Shown here: piece after piece, positions 34,086 to 46,149 of the stretch
How positions within the stretch are numbered: the first letter of the stretch is position 1
How the letters are laid out: every line of letters begins with the position of its first letter
Origin: Adenophora triphylla var. japonica
Taxonomy: Eukaryota; Streptophyta; Magnoliopsida; Asterales; Campanulaceae
Direction: 5' to 3'
Length of the DNA stretch: 64,000 nt
Assembly (NCBI GenBank): GCA_022495995.1
Contig: JAFEMH010000736.1
Span: forward strand, 124,001-188,000
The notes under the pieces: generated by a model
What the model saw: the letters and a program-made list of their open reading frames with translations, nothing else
What the model was told of the DNA's origin: nothing
The model's database searches: none
Translations under genes and position numbers: made by a program

Positions 34086-36160
34086 TATTAGGAATATAAT
34101 ATCAAAATATTATACTTTAGTATATATTATTATATATTGTGTTTATATTGTTTACCAAACTTAGAGATATTGTGTATATCAATTAGAGATTTACATCAAT
34201 TAGTTTAGGAAGATAATATTTGTATAGATCTAGAAGATTATATCCTTTCATTGTAAACCCTATATATATGTACTTCATATTATTAAATAAAATAAGTCTT
34301 TCAATATCAATTCTCTCTCTCCATCTTTGATTGACTTCGTATTTCTCTCTCTCTAAACTATTTCATGGTATCAGAGCAATATGATCTATTGAAGGACTTC
34401 TCCGTCAAACCCTAGCGGCGAAACCCTAAAGCCGTACTCCCACCCCTCCACACAACCATTGCTTCCGCCTTCCACCACAACCCACGGCAACACCCCCAGC
34501 CAAACACCTCTCCAACCTCCTTCAGCTACTCCGCCACCACCCACTACTGTAGAAACCCTCTCCGTCAGCTACTCCGCCACCAACCACAAAATACCACCTC
34601 CTCCCACCACCACCCTCGGCTTAGACCCTACCAGCCGAAACCCTAACTTTCTTTTCTTAACCTTCAACCACACACCACACAGCCGCTGCCTTCCTCCCAC
34701 ACACCACACAATCGCTGCCTTCCTCCCTTCTCTTCTTCCACTGCTCACCCAAAACCCCCTCGGCTGAAACCTTTCTATAAAGCCGAAACACCATCAAAAC
34801 CCTTGCGGTATAACCCTACACCCAAACACTCAAACCCTAAACTACCCACCTCGGCTAAACCCTAAACAGCCACACCCCCTCCCCCTTCACCTCCTTAAAA
34901 AACAACACTACTGCCTTCCATCTCCCCTCGGCTTAAACCTTCCTTAGGCCAAAACCCTAATTTTTTTTACTTCTCTTTTTTTTTTTTTATTCCCCTCGAC
35001 TCAAACCCCCCATAGGCCGAAACCCTAAAGCCGCCTCACCTCCTTCAAAACCTTGGCAAAAACCCTACTGCCATCAACTAAACCCCATCCTCCTCGGCAA
35101 AACCTTATTGTCGAAACCCTAACCACCACATCCGCCATCACCACCAACACCAAAATCCCAAACGGCCCAAAAACCCCTTGGACGGCCGTGTCTTCTGCCT
35201 TGCACGGTCGTGCAACCAGTCAAAAAATAAAATAAAAATAAAGTCCGCGCGGACTATTCCAGATCTGCACGGGCGTGCAATTACAGGTGCACGACCGTGC
35301 ACCAGCAACCACATCACCCCTACACAGCCGCACCCTCATCCCCTCCCCATCATCAAAACCAATACCCCTCTACACCAAAACCCCACCCTCGGCTCACACC
35401 TCTCCACAGCCGAATCCCTAATTTCCCTTCAAACCCCTTGGCATAACCCTACTGTCGAAACCCTAACAACCTCCTTGAAACACCCTCGGCAAATCTCATA
35501 ACCGAAACTTTTTTTTCCCATCCACCACCAAAATCTCGCCCTCCTCACCTTCGGCAAACACCCACCAGCCAATAAATCTCCTCTCCTTCACACTCACCTC
35601 GGCAAATACTCTTCAGCCGAAACCCCTACATCTCTATCAAACCCTCGACAATACCCTTTAGCCGAAACCCCTGCATCTCTATCAAACCCTCGGCAATACC
35701 CTTCAGCCGAAACCCCTACACCTCTATGATCAAACCAACCCAACCTATCACCACCTCGGACGCAAGGAACCACATCACAGGCAACCATGCACACGACCGG
35801 GAACAACATCATTTTCAAACCCGGCTCATCTCATCACTCTCCAAGATTGGATTTATCCAAGAACCGTCCATCTTGCGGGGGTATATTAAGAATATAATAT
35901 CAAAATATTATATTATATTATAGTATATATTGTGTTTATATTATTTATCAAACTTAGAGATATTGTGTATATCAATTAGAGATTTACATCAATTAGTTTA
36001 GGAATATAATATTTGTATAGATCTAGAAGATTCAATCCTTTCATTGTAAACCCTATAAATATGTACTTCATATTATATATTAAATAAAATAAGTCTTTCA
36101 ATATCAATTCTCTCTCTCCATCTTTGATTGACTTCGTTTCTCTCTCTCTAAACTCTTTCA
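34086..36160 (+). mobile_element. Small non-autonomous LTR element with TA...CA LTR ends
   Basis: LTRs 34086-34365 (280 bp) and 35884-36160 (277 bp) are direct repeats; TSD CTAAG is perfect (34081-34085 and 36161-36165). Directly after the left LTR is TGGTATCAGAGCAAT (34366), the Copia initiator-Met PBS; GCGGGGGTA precedes the right LTR as polypurine tract. Both LTRs start TATTARGAAT instead of TG, so the ends are the rare non-canonical 5'-TA...CA-3'. The 1.5-kb interior has no gag or pol: it is C-rich with repeated CCTCGGC and GCCGAAACCC words, including about 48-bp tandem units at 35620-35730. It needs proteins from another Copia element. Confidence 0.9.
34366..35883 (+). other. interior of the TA...CA element
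   Basis: No retroviral domains. C/A-rich sequence with frequent AAACCCTA and GCCGAAACCC words; ORFs at 34459-34767 and 35178-35501 encode Pro/Thr-rich low-complexity peptides that I would not call proteins. Four GC-rich palindromes cluster at 35200-35303: TTGCACGGTCGTGCAA, AGTCCGCGCGGACT, TGCACGGGCGTGCA and GGTGCACGACCGTGCACC. Confidence 0.7.
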
Positions 36161-36165
36161 CTAAG

Positions 36166-37103
36166 CAGGATTTGGAAGCTCGTGGAAAGTAGAGATAATC
36201 TAAGACCACAAAATCTGAGTTTATACATGGATGTTTTTAAATTGGGAAGATTCATTAGATGATACAAAGATATCATATCTTTTTATTGCTCGAAATTATA
36301 TCTCCGGATGTACAAATGATGCAATGACACACTCATTTACTATTCGATTACGCATCAATCTCAATCAAAGAAAACGTTTCGCTATTTGATTGGATCAGTT
36401 AGAAAACAAAAATTAAGTTTGGAACAAATTCAGACGAGGTTATCTTATTTGCTTAAATCATTAAAGTTGATCCGGAATTGGACGCCTCACTTGATTATAG
36501 CCACAAATTTTTTCCATTAAGTTGTTAAAGTATCCACTTAACAATTAGCCACATAATCAACGCAAAAATGTGGCATTAAGGAAGTGCTTAAGACTCTAGT
36601 TATCGTCATCTTAATCATAACTCAATAAAGGTGCCAAAAACATGTAAAACGTCACTTCTGTTAGGTGTTTCCATTAACAACTACAGTTGTTCATGACTCT
36701 AGAAGAAGAATGAGAATGAGAATGAGAATCAAATTCAAACAAGCACTTATAAATCTGTAAATGAATTCTTCGACACTAGAATTTTTTGATGCTAGAGTTG
36801 ACTTTTTGTTACGGGCATTGGTAGACAAACAGACTAACAGAGTTGGCAGCAATTTAAACTTCTTTAATAAAGCTTAGAAGAACAAATAACTAGACATTTC
36901 AAATATATGGACAACAATTATGAAATGAATTTGGATAAATTCTCTTACTTTACCTTGTCGTTTATATTCTAGTTTTTTTTTTTGTGTGCGTGCATGTGTG
37001 TGTTTGTGATGAAACATGCTACAGTTTTCAAGGTACTGGTCAGCAGCCCGTGCAACAGTTTTCAAGGTTCTGTTTATAGCTTTTTTTTTTTTTTTAAAAA
37101 AAG
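36166..37103. other. unassigned intergenic DNA
   Basis: AT-rich DNA, no coding signal. A doubled CAACAGTTTTCAAGGT word occurs at about 37020-37065 in front of a poly-T run. Confidence 0.5.
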
Positions 37104-37160
37104 GGCAAATTGCAATTTAGGGTCTGAACTCGAAGGGGTGTTTTCCAAACGGGGCTCTGA
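37104..37160. repeat. 57-bp repeat shared with 47787-47846
   Basis: GGGCAAATTGCAATTTAGGG followed by an AACTCGAAGGGG...CCAAACGGGGC order also occurs at 47787-47846 with few changes. It looks like the terminal sequence of a transposon family (GGG(T/C)AAATTGCA starts are seen in some plant Mutator-like elements), but I found no inverted partner. Confidence 0.5.
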
Positions 37161-37916
37161 TGCTACACAGAAAAATGTGTTGCACAGGAGCTGAACCCAC
37201 AACTATAATGGAGGATACTCCGACTGGACTCCTTGGAATGGTTATCTTCGTCTCCTACACACAAGCAAATAAAGTGAACTAAATCGGGGGTGGCTCGGGT
37301 AAAACCCCTCCGGCGTGAGAATAAGTGAACAGTGACCGAATAACAATGGAACTTAGAGAGAGAAAGAGTTTAGGGAGAGTGAGAGAGACTTACCAAATAG
37401 TGTTTCTACTCATGCTTATATACTACCATACAACCATGTGCCTTGCACATGTGGGACACGTGTCGATCATCCATGATATCAAGCCAACCACCCCATAGTT
37501 AGTGGGAAATCACTGTTCAGCTCGTCACATCACCATACTCTGACAAGGTAAGGGGGTACATGTGGCAACACCACCATCACTTATCAGCTAACAGTCATGG
37601 TTGTCGCCAAGCGACAACCCTACCAAAGGACCATACCAGTATTATCGCCTAGTCCAACCCCTACACATGTCGCCTAATGGTTACACTCGTCATGTCACTT
37701 CTCGCCCCCGGTACTTCCCGCATAACGTTTACTCTCACACTTAGACTTATCCTTGTTGCCAACTACAATTCTCGTCGGTTAAGGAGGAGTTACCATTAAC
37801 ATCTATTTTATACTTCTCGTCACCCTCGACATGTATGGCCCATGGCCCATTAGGCCCAATAGGCCCACTAGGCCCAAACCAATATTTCACAATCATATCA
37901 GGCCCCATATTTTATT
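37161..37916. other. unassigned segment, possible LTR or transposon body
   Basis: Contains ACTCCGACTGGACTCCTTGG, GAGAGAAAGAG runs, CACATGTGGGACACGTG and repeated GGCCCA words (37838-37876). It reads like transposon terminal or promoter DNA; I cannot assign it. Confidence 0.4.
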
Positions 37917-38099
37917 TTTGTCAAATCAGGGGACAATATCTAAATTTTTTGTCAGTTAGGGGTTTTTGACCATTTTCGTTAAAAATACGGTTAAATAGCA
38001 TGTGCCACTCACGTGATTAACATATTTGGTAAGTTGAATTGATATTTAAATTTTAAGGGGCTAAGTGAAATAAATTAAAAGTGGGGATGAAACAAATAA

Positions 38100-38446
38100 A
38101 ACTAACTCCTAAATAAAACCCCACCCCTCCCCTGTCAATGTTAATCCCTGTCTCTCTCCCTCCTTACCTCCGACATCTTCTCCGGCATCCATCCCACGCT
38201 CTCCGGCGACACCCCCCAAACACCAAAATCTGGTCGGCCCCATCTCACTCTAAACCCCTCTCCTTTTCTTCCCCTCCTTTCCCATTTGCCCACCCCAGAC
38301 CATCACACTCCATTGCCTCATTCTCCGGCAAAAAATGCACAACCTCACCTCAGCCGTTCTTCATCGGCGCACACCCTCAAGCTGTAACAACATCCGAACG
38401 ACCTCCATGAAATCACTTTTCCCCACACTCTTAAACCTTTTTGCCA
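38100..38446 (+). other. GC-rich interior of the candidate MULE
   Basis: CT- and CG-rich sequence resembling a plant 5' UTR or N-terminal transit-peptide-like exon (Ser/Pro/His-rich ORF 38138-38410). I cannot identify the source gene. The Copia insertion at 38452 interrupts it; the sequence resumes at 45345 with the same GTTCC. Confidence 0.35.
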
Positions 38447-38451
38447 GTTCC

Positions 38452-39549
38452 TGTTAGCAAAGTTGCAATTACAGAAGAAAATAAATTAGAAATAAAATTA
38501 CAGAACAGGAAATATAAACTGAAACAGAAATATAAACTGAAAAGAAGAAACAAGATGGCAGCAACAAATTGGTTGTGCACGAGCCCTGATGAATCAGTCT
38601 CCTTAAGACTTATTCGTCCCCTCACCAATAGTGCTTGAGGCTGCCTTGGACGCGAGTCTCCCAGGATAGAACGTGCGGACCGGGGGCACTTTGCACCTAA
38701 AGTTCCCGGCGAATTGGCAGCGTGCCTAGACAGTATCACCACGATGCAGTATGCAAGGAGGCCAAATGAAGAATTATCAATATGCTGCGAATTGGAATGT
38801 TGAGAGATTCTGGAAATCAGTGTGTATTGTGTTGTTGTTGTTCTTCCCTTTATATACTTGCCAAGGAAATCAAAACTGCTTGAAAATTAAAAGCATTTTT
38901 AATTTTCTTAATTACTGCAGTTATTGCGGCAGTTACACATGCGTTTGAAATCATAAGAAACGTTTCTGGCACGCATCTGCTGATGCCCACGCTCTGCTGG
39001 TGTCCACATGCTGTTAGTACACACATGCTGCTGGTGTCCAGATGCTGCTGATGCTCAGGCGCTGCTGATTCAACCAAGTATCCTAAGCGCCAGTTACAGT
39101 GGGTCAAGTTTGGAAAAAAATTGCAAAAAGTGGGCTTGCGCGGACAGGCGATTTCGGAGCTACATTCGTGTCCGCAGGACGTGCATGCACATGAGTTCGG
39201 TAGCCCGAAGCCTATTTCTGTCCATGATTTGCACCCCCCTGCGCACATGTGCGCGAGAGAGAGCCTCTATGTGCCACAATCTTAATCCCTACTAAAGTGT
39301 AGGAGTATATAAACTTAGCCACTTTTACATCTTTTTCCAATGTGGGATAACCACATTTTACCCTTTCCAACCCATTAACTTTGAGCCTTCATATCTCATT
39401 CATTTCTCAACCATTTTGGACAAATGAATATATGATTTCAATGTATTCATGAAGTAGAACACAACCCAACAATTAATTTGGTCATTTAACAAACAACCCA
39501 TTTAGGAAATAATAAATTATTTCCTTCACACACACCTATTTTTCCAACA
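38452..39549 (-). repeat. 3' LTR of the third complete Copia element
   Basis: TGTTAGCAAAG...CCAACA. A - strand TATATAAAGG lies at about 38850-38859. It includes several ATGCTGCTGATG-like words (38990-39070). Confidence 0.92.
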
Positions 39550-40106
39550 ATCCCCCACATGAAGGAAATAATGAGGAAATGGTGATAAAGTCCGACAGTT
39601 GACACCTGCATAGGATAGGTAGGGGTTTGCCCTTTGAACCTTCCCTTGTAAAATATATTTACTCTACTCGCTAATCAGTAGACACGATGTCCTTGAACTG
39701 TTCAACTTTTTGTGTAGCCGATCATATACTTTACACAGGTATCTCCCTAACACACTTCAATTCTCATGACTATGTTCATTCACGGCCCTGAACATAATGC
39801 CTGGTTCTGTGAGAGGGTCTAAGAATTGAGCCTCACACAATTCTCCTCGAAGCGGCCACACTTCTCTCTCACATAGGTGATTCTTATTATTAACCCGTAT
39901 TATCCCGTTCGACTTTTCGAAGCGTAAGAATCATTAAAAGCTAGAAGATTAACCTTTTCCTTTCCGGATGTCACTTAAGGAATGGGTTTGGGGATGATTC
40001 CCCCACAGTGACACTACAAGTCTTTTAACAGTTAGGTTGTCCCTTTGAAAACCTAGATCTTGGGATCTCCAGTCAACTAGGTGGGGTTTTTCGCTGTGTT
40101 TAACTT

Positions 40107-40484
40107 CTAAAGAGGCTTTAGTCCCATTCCTAATGTCAAACGTTCAACTACCTCTTTTGTTAAACCTTTCGTTAACGGATCCGCTAAATTATCCTTTGAC
40201 TTCACATAGTCAATATATATGGTACCAGTTGAGAGTAGTTGTCTTATGGTATTATGTCTACGACGTATATGTCTAGACTTACCATTATACATATGGCTTT
40301 GTGCCCTACCAATTGCAGATTGGCTATCGCAATGTATATAAATTGCTGGCACAGGCTTTGTCCACTTTGGAATATCTTCTAAAAATTGGCGTAGCCATTC
40401 GGCTTCTTCACCACACTTGTCTGATGCTATAAACTCAGATTCCATAGTGGATCTGGCTATAACAGTCTGTTTAGAAGACTTTCA
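40107..40484 (-). pseudogene. Copia RNase H C-terminal part
   Basis: Follows an in-frame TGA at about 40482 that replaces Trp in the AISWKSSKQT-type motif. It then reads TVIARSTMESEFIASD, AEWLRQFLEDIPKW, IHCDSQSAIGRAQSHMYNGKSRHIRRRHN and SKDNLADPLTKGL, all normal RNase H blocks. Only the stop separates it from the upstream frame, so readthrough would rejoin it. Confidence 0.88.
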
Positions 40485-41192
40485 TGATATAGCAGCACCG
40501 GCTAATGTGAATATATATCCGCTCGTAGACTTAGAGTCTTTGATATCTGATATCCAATTAACATCGCTATATCCTTCAATTACAGCTGGATTTCTAGTAT
40601 AGTGTAATCCATAATTACGAGTATATCTTAAGTACCTTAGTACTCTCACTATACCCTTCCAATGGTCCTTCCCAGGATTACTTGTATACCGACTCAGTCT
40701 GCTTACAACATATGCAATATCTGGTCTTGTACAACTCATTAAGTACATTAGACTTCCAATGACCCTCGAATACTCTAATTGAGACACAGGTTCGCCTCTA
40801 TTTTTCGTTAAATGTAGGCTTGTGTCAATTGGAGTATTTGCCGTTCTATCGTCATCCTTGTTAAATTTCTCAAGAATTTTATCCACATAATGTGATTGAC
40901 TTAGTACAAGTCCATCGGATATTCTAGAAATTTTCACACTAAGGATCACATCCGCTACACCCATATCCTTCATGTCAAACTTCGAGTTCAACATATTCTT
41001 TGTGGAGTTAATCATTTTATCACAGCTTCCTATGATAAGCATGTCATCTACGTAAAGACACAAAATAACATAGCCATTTTCAGTGCTTTTAACATAGATA
41101 CATTTGTCACATTCATTGATTTTGAATCCACTTTCAATCATGGCTTGATCAAACTTTTGATGCCCTTTGTTTTGGTGCTTGTTTGAGGCCAT
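40482..41192 (-). pseudogene. Copia reverse transcriptase C-terminal half and RNase H start
   Basis: Contains [29 protein letters not shown] (catalytic YVDD), [50 protein letters not shown] and [21 protein letters not shown]. It is joined to the upstream frame through a frameshift near 41160-41205 in the [12 protein letters not shown] region. It ends at the TGA described for RNase H. Confidence 0.9.
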
Positions 41193-41204
41193 ACAATGAC
41201 TTCA

Positions 41205-42329
41205 CTAACTTGCACACTTTATTTTCTTGTCCCTGGAGCAGAATCCCTCTGGTTGTTCCATGTAAATCTCCTCTTCTAAATCTCCATTTAGAAAGGCAGT
41301 TTTTACATCCATTTGATGTACTTCAAGATTTCGCAAAGCGGCAATTGCAAGTACAATCCTAATAGACGTAATTCTCGTAACAGGAGAATACGTGTCAAAG
41401 TAATCAAGACCTTCCTTTTGTCTGTAACCTTTTATTACAAGTCTGGCCTTATACTTATCAATGGTTCCATCAGCCTTCATTTTCCTTTTAAAAATCCACC
41501 TATATCCTAGTGTTTTACTTCCCGGAGGAAGATCCACTAGTTCCCAAGTGTGATTTTGTAAAATGGAATCAATCTCACTTTTGATGGCCTCTTTCCACAA
41601 AGGTCCTTCCGAAGAGCTCACGGCCTCTTTATAACTTTGTGGTTCACTTTCAAGCATGTAGGTTAGAAAATCCGATCCATAGGATTTTTCTATCCTACCT
41701 CGTTTGCTACGTCGAGGTTCTACCTCCGCTTCATCATTTTCATGATGATTTTCTTCTCCTACTTCTTCTTCTATTGAATCATGTGTCCGTTTAGATGAGC
41801 TTGCCTCATCTCTTTTACACGGAAACACATTCTTAAAGAAAGAAGCATTTTTTGATTCCATTATAGTATTCTTGTGTATATCTTGAATTTTCAATTCATG
41901 AACAAGAAATCTATAAGCACAACTGTTTTGTTCATATCCAATAAATATGCAATCAACAGTCTTAGGACCAACTTTCACCCTTTTAGGTGGAGGTACAGCT
42001 ACCTTGGCAAGACACCCCCACACTCGCAAGTATTTATAACATGGTGCTCTTCCATGCCATAATTCATATGGGCTTTTGTTTAGTTTCTTTCGAGGTACCT
42101 TATTTAACACATAATTTGCCGACCACACGGCTTCTCCCCACATGTTAGAAGGTAATCCCGAACTTATCAACATGGCATTCATTGCTTCTTCCAATGTTCG
42201 ATTTTTCCGTTTGGCAACACCGTTTTGTTGGGGTGTATAAGGTGCCGTGGTTACATGTTTAATTCCGTTTTGAGCACAAATTGCCTCAAATGGAGACTCA
42301 TATTCCCCACCACGATCATTTCTTAGCAC
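41205..42329 (-). pseudogene. Copia integrase C-terminal half and reverse transcriptase N-terminal half
   Basis: Begins LRNDRGGEYES (second catalytic Asp) and continues TTAPYTPQQNGVAKRKNRTLEE (the catalytic Glu position reads Lys: VAKR instead of VAER), MWGEAVWSANYVLNK, RVWGCLAKV and an acidic linker with PRRSKRGRIEKSYG. It then moves into reverse transcriptase: [64 protein letters not shown]. Open over 374 codons. Confidence 0.9.
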
Positions 42330-42343
42330 CTTAATTTTCCGGT

Positions 42344-43117
42344 TTAATTGATTCTCAACTTCATTTTATAGAGAATAAACTTCTCTATAGCTTCATCTTT
42401 ACTTTTGATAAGATACACATAGCAATATTTTGTGCTATCATCTACAAAAGTTATGAAGTACTTATTGCCACCACGTGATTGTGTTGATTTAAAGTCACAT
42501 AAGTCCGTGTGAACTAACTCGAGTGGTTCACTATTTCTTGTTATTGAATGGAATGAAGGTTTTGTAAATTTTGCTTCAACACAAGGTTCACATTTGTGTT
42601 TGCAATCAACTTTAAACTTTGGTATGTAGTTCAAGTTAATTAATCTACGAATAGCATCATAATTAACATGTCCTAATCTACCATGCCACAAATGGGAAGA
42701 CTCAAGCAAGTAAACGAAAGAATTATTCATTTCATTAACTTTGGGCTTAGTAGCCATTACATTCGGTTTCACTACCATAACACTAAGCTTAAACATCCCA
42801 TCATTCACATAACCTTTTCCTACAAACATTCCATTCTTGGACAAAGTGACAACATCGGACTCGAACACAATACGAAAACCATGCTTAATTAAAAGCGAGC
42901 CGGACACCAAGTTCTTCCGGATATCGGGCACATAAAGTACATTGTTGAGAGTCAATTCCTTGTCGGATGTCATCTTCAAAACCACCTTCCCTTGACCTTT
43001 GATGTCGGAAGTGGCCGAATTCCCCATGAACAACTTTTCGCCATTTTCCATAGCTTCAAAAGTACTAAACATGTCTTTGTTGGAGCACACATGTTTAGTA
43101 GCACCGGTGTCAATCCA
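42344..43117 (-). pseudogene. Copia protease, pre-integrase and integrase N-terminal part
   Basis: Starts just after a TAG (43118-43120): WIDTGATKHVCSNKDMFSTF holds the protease DTG. It continues LTLNNVLYVPDIRKNLVSGSLL, HLWHGRLGHVNYDAIRRL (zinc His), CEPCVEAKFTKP (zinc Cys), ELVHTDLCDFKS (first catalytic Asp) and FITFVDDSTKYCYVYL. It ends at a frameshift near 42360 that separates it from the rest of the integrase. Confidence 0.9.
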
Positions 43118-44152
43118 CTACTGATTTGGATTCGAACCCACCATATTCACCTCGGAAACTACCGCCGCAAGGTGCATATCGAACACATCTCTAGCAATGT
43201 CATCCACCATGTTCACTTCACGAGCCTTCTTAGGAGCCTTACATGTTGACGCCTTGTGGCCTTCACCACCACAATTGTAACATGTTCCTGTGAACCTCTT
43301 CTTGGAAACCCCACCTTGAGGCTTCAAGTTGAACGACCTTCTAGTTGTTTCAACCTTAGTTTTACCCTTGCCTTTGCCTTTGCCTTTGGAGCTTTGGCCA
43401 TGCTCCACCACATTAGCTTTGGCTACACTTGGGTTAAACTTTTTCTCGGCAACTCTATTGCCTTCCTCAATGCTAAGCCGAAGAATGAGCCCTTCAAGAT
43501 TCATCTCCTTTCGCTTATGCTTCAAGTAGTTCTTAAAGTCATTCCAAGCTGGAGGCAACTTTTCAATCATTGCAGCCACTTGAAAACTTTCACTAAGAAC
43601 CATGCCCTCGGCATCAATCTCATGATAAATTGTTTGCAACTCGTCAACTTGAGTTTTCACGGTCTTAGAGTCCACCATCTTAAAATCAAGGAAACGGGCA
43701 ACAATAAACTTCTTTGTTCTCGCATCCTCAATTTTATACTTGTGTTCCAAGGACTCCCATAGTTCCTTAGCATTCTTCTTCCCCCTATACATATTATAGA
43801 GAGAATCAGACAAGCCATTAAGAACATAGTTCTTGCAAAGGAATTCCCCATGTTTCCAAGCATCAACCGCAGCCACGGTTGTCACATCCATTTCATTCTC
43901 AGCCACAACTGGCATATCTTCTTTCAGATACTTAACCAAATTCAGAGTGGTTAAGTAGAAAAACATTTTCTGTTGCCACCTCTTAAAGTCGTGGCCAACA
44001 AATTTTTCAGGCTTTTCAGCATGGGGGGTTGAGATGTGCACTGTATGAGGATTAGTCACAATAGACGTGCCTTGAGAACCAGAGCCATTTCCAGTTCCAG
44101 TTTGGGTCACATTCACAGTTTCAGTTCCAGCTTTGTTAGTCTCAGTTGCCAT
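43118..44152 (-). CDS. Copia Gag (344 aa)
   Basis: Structural Gag. Starts at ATG 44152 with a Thr/Gly-rich leader, then [36 protein letters not shown] and the conserved UBN2-type helices ([50 protein letters not shown]). A basic [11 protein letters not shown] stretch leads into the zinc knuckle [14 protein letters not shown] (about residues 293-306). It stops at a TAG immediately before the protease WIDTGAT. Related elements usually have two Trp codons there (WW-IDTGA), so the TAG is most simply a TGG to TAG mutation that makes a separate Gag ORF. Gag itself is open and may be produced. Confidence 0.88.
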   Translation of the reverse strand: MATETNKAGTETVNVTQTGTGNGSGSQGTSIVTNPHTVHISTPHAEKPEKFVGHDFKRWQQKMFFYLTTLNLVKYLKEDMPVVAENEMDVTTVAAVDAWKHGEFLCKNYVLNGLSDSLYNMYRGKKNAKELWESLEHKYKIEDARTKKFIVARFLDFKMVDSKTVKTQVDELQTIYHEIDAEGMVLSESFQVAAMIEKLPPAWNDFKNYLKHKRKEMNLEGLILRLSIEEGNRVAEKKFNPSVAKANVVEHGQSSKGKGKGKGKTKVETTRRSFNLKPQGGVSKKRFTGTCYNCGGEGHKASTCKAPKKAREVNMVDDIARDVFDMHLAAVVSEVNMVGSNPNQ

Positions 44153-44229
44153 TTCTGAAACAGAAGCAGATTATTAGTCTGAAAGTTTTCTGTAACTCAT
44201 TCCCTTCTGTAAGGACTAAGTCTTAAGAT

Positions 44230-45344
44230 TGTTAGCAAAGTTGCAATTACAGAAGAAAATAAATTACAAATAAAATTACAGAACAGGAAATAGAAACTGA
44301 AACATAAATATAAACTGAAAAGAAGAAACAAGATGGCAGCAACAAGTTGGTTGTGCACGAGCCCTGATGAATCAGTCTCCTTAAGACTTATTCGTCCCTC
44401 ACCAATAGTGCTTGAGGCTGCCTTGGACGTGAGTCTCCCAGGATAGAACGTGCGGACCGGGGACACTTTGCACCTAAAGTTCCCGGCGAATTGGCAGCGT
44501 GCCTAGACAGTATCACCACGATGCAGTATGCAAGGAGGCCAAATGAAGAATTATCAATATGCTGCGAATTGGAATGTTGAGAGATTCTAGAAATCAGTGT
44601 GTATTGTGTTGTTGTTGTTCTTCCCTTTATATACTTGCCAAGGAAATCAAAACTGTTTGAAAATTAAAAGCATTTTTAATTTTCTTAATTACTGCAGTTA
44701 TTGCGGCAGTTACACATACGTTTGAAATCATAAGAAACGTTTCTGGCACGCATCTGCTGATGCCCACGCTCTGCTGGTGTCCACATGCTGTTAGTACACA
44801 CATGCTGCTGGTGTCTAGATGCTGCTGATGCTCAGAAGCTGCTGATGCTCAGGCGCTGCTGATTCAACCAAGTATCCTAAGCGCCAGTTACAGTGGGTCA
44901 AGTTTGGATTTTTTTTTTTGCAAAAAGTGGGCTTGCGGACAGGCGATTTCGGAGCTACATTCGTGTCCGCAGGACGGGCATGCACATCAGTTCGGTAGCC
45001 CGAAGCCTATTTCGGTCCATGATTTGCACCCCCCTGCGCACATGTGCGCAAAAGAGAGCCTCTATGTACCATAATCTTACTCCCTACTAAAGTGTAGGAG
45101 TATATAAACTTAGCCACTTTTACATCTTTTTCCAATGTGGGATAACCACATTTTACCCTTTTCAACCCATTAACTTTGAGCCTTCATATCTCATTCATTT
45201 CTCAACCATTTTGGAAAAATGAATATATGATTTCAATGTATTCATGGAGTAGAACACAACCCAACAATCAATTTGATCATTTAACAAACAACCCATTTAG
45301 GAAATAATAAATTATTTCCTTCACACACACCTATTTTTCCAACA
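44230..45344 (-). repeat. 5' LTR of the third complete Copia element
   Basis: Direct repeat of 38452-39549 with an extra GCTCAGAAGCTGCTGAT unit. The - strand TATATAAAG at 44625-44633 is the likely promoter. To its left the sequence on the - strand begins ATCTTAAGACTTAGTCC where the PBS should be. Confidence 0.9.
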
Positions 45345-46149
45345 GTTCCAAATCCAGTTCCAAATCCCCATCGGTGTTCTCCTGATTAGTTTACTATCTT
45401 CCCCCATTCCAGATTTTGTTGGGAAAGATGGGTAATGAAGTGCTTGTGGTGAAAGATTGATTTTTTTTATGAAGATGGTGGATGGTGGTGACTGAAGATG
45501 GGTGATGCAATGTATGATATTTGTTTCATTTTGAATGAAGAATTGAAATTGGATTTCTTGATTTTGCTAGTTTTTTTTGTCTCTGTGATATTTGTACATA
45601 ACTGTATGTGATATTTGTACATAACTGTATATTTCACATCTAATTTCATTGTATTTGTTACTTGAATCTACGGTGTTTGTTTGAGAAATTCAATGGAGTT
45701 TGAGCAATACCATATTTTTTATTTGTGTTTAAGAAAATATTTTTTTTATATATTTTAATTAGTTAAATTGTGTTTCATTAAAAAAAAACTTGATTAAGAA
45801 AATATATAAATTGGGTAAGCATATTTTTTTTAAATATTTATTTTATTTAATCTATTTTTATTTATATATTTTATAAATTATTCAATCTAAAATAATTAGT
45901 AATTGTTCTGAAGCAAAATAATTAATAATTTAAATTATTAGAAAAAAATAATAGTTAATATCTTAAATTATTTTAAATCATATTAACTATTATCTTTATT
46001 TTTTTTTCAATATTTTAAATTTACTAATTATTTTTTGTTAAAAAAACTAAATATTTGAATTTGGATAATTTTTTTTAATAAATTATGATAACATAAGAAT
46101 TAAAAAGAAATTCAATAAAATAAAATGTTTATTTTGTTCTATGATCCCT
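45345..46149. other. right interior of the candidate MULE
   Basis: After the TSD it starts with AAATCCAGTTCCAAATCC, continuing the sequence cut at 38451. AT-rich from 45700 onward. No convincing gene; the ORF at 45467-45649 is unsupported. Confidence 0.4.

Larger units (their letters stand above)
38452..45344 (-). mobile_element. Copia retrotransposon, complete with TSD GTTCC
   Basis: LTRs 38452-39549 (1098 bp) and 44230-45344 (1115 bp); TSD GTTCC (38447-38451 and 45345-45349). Gag-pol reads on the - strand. AATCCCCCACATGAAGG after the left LTR is the reverse complement of a polypurine tract. The LTRs are very similar (a 17-bp insertion around 44837 is the main difference), so it is fairly recent. 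Gag is open; pol has only a few stops and frameshifts. The PBS next to the 5' LTR is not the usual TGGTATCAGAG. Confidence 0.92.

Noticed and set aside
37161..37916. Complete LTR or gene at 37.2-37.9 kb
   Set aside because: There are no repeated ends, PBS, polypurine tract or coherent ORF; left as unassigned.
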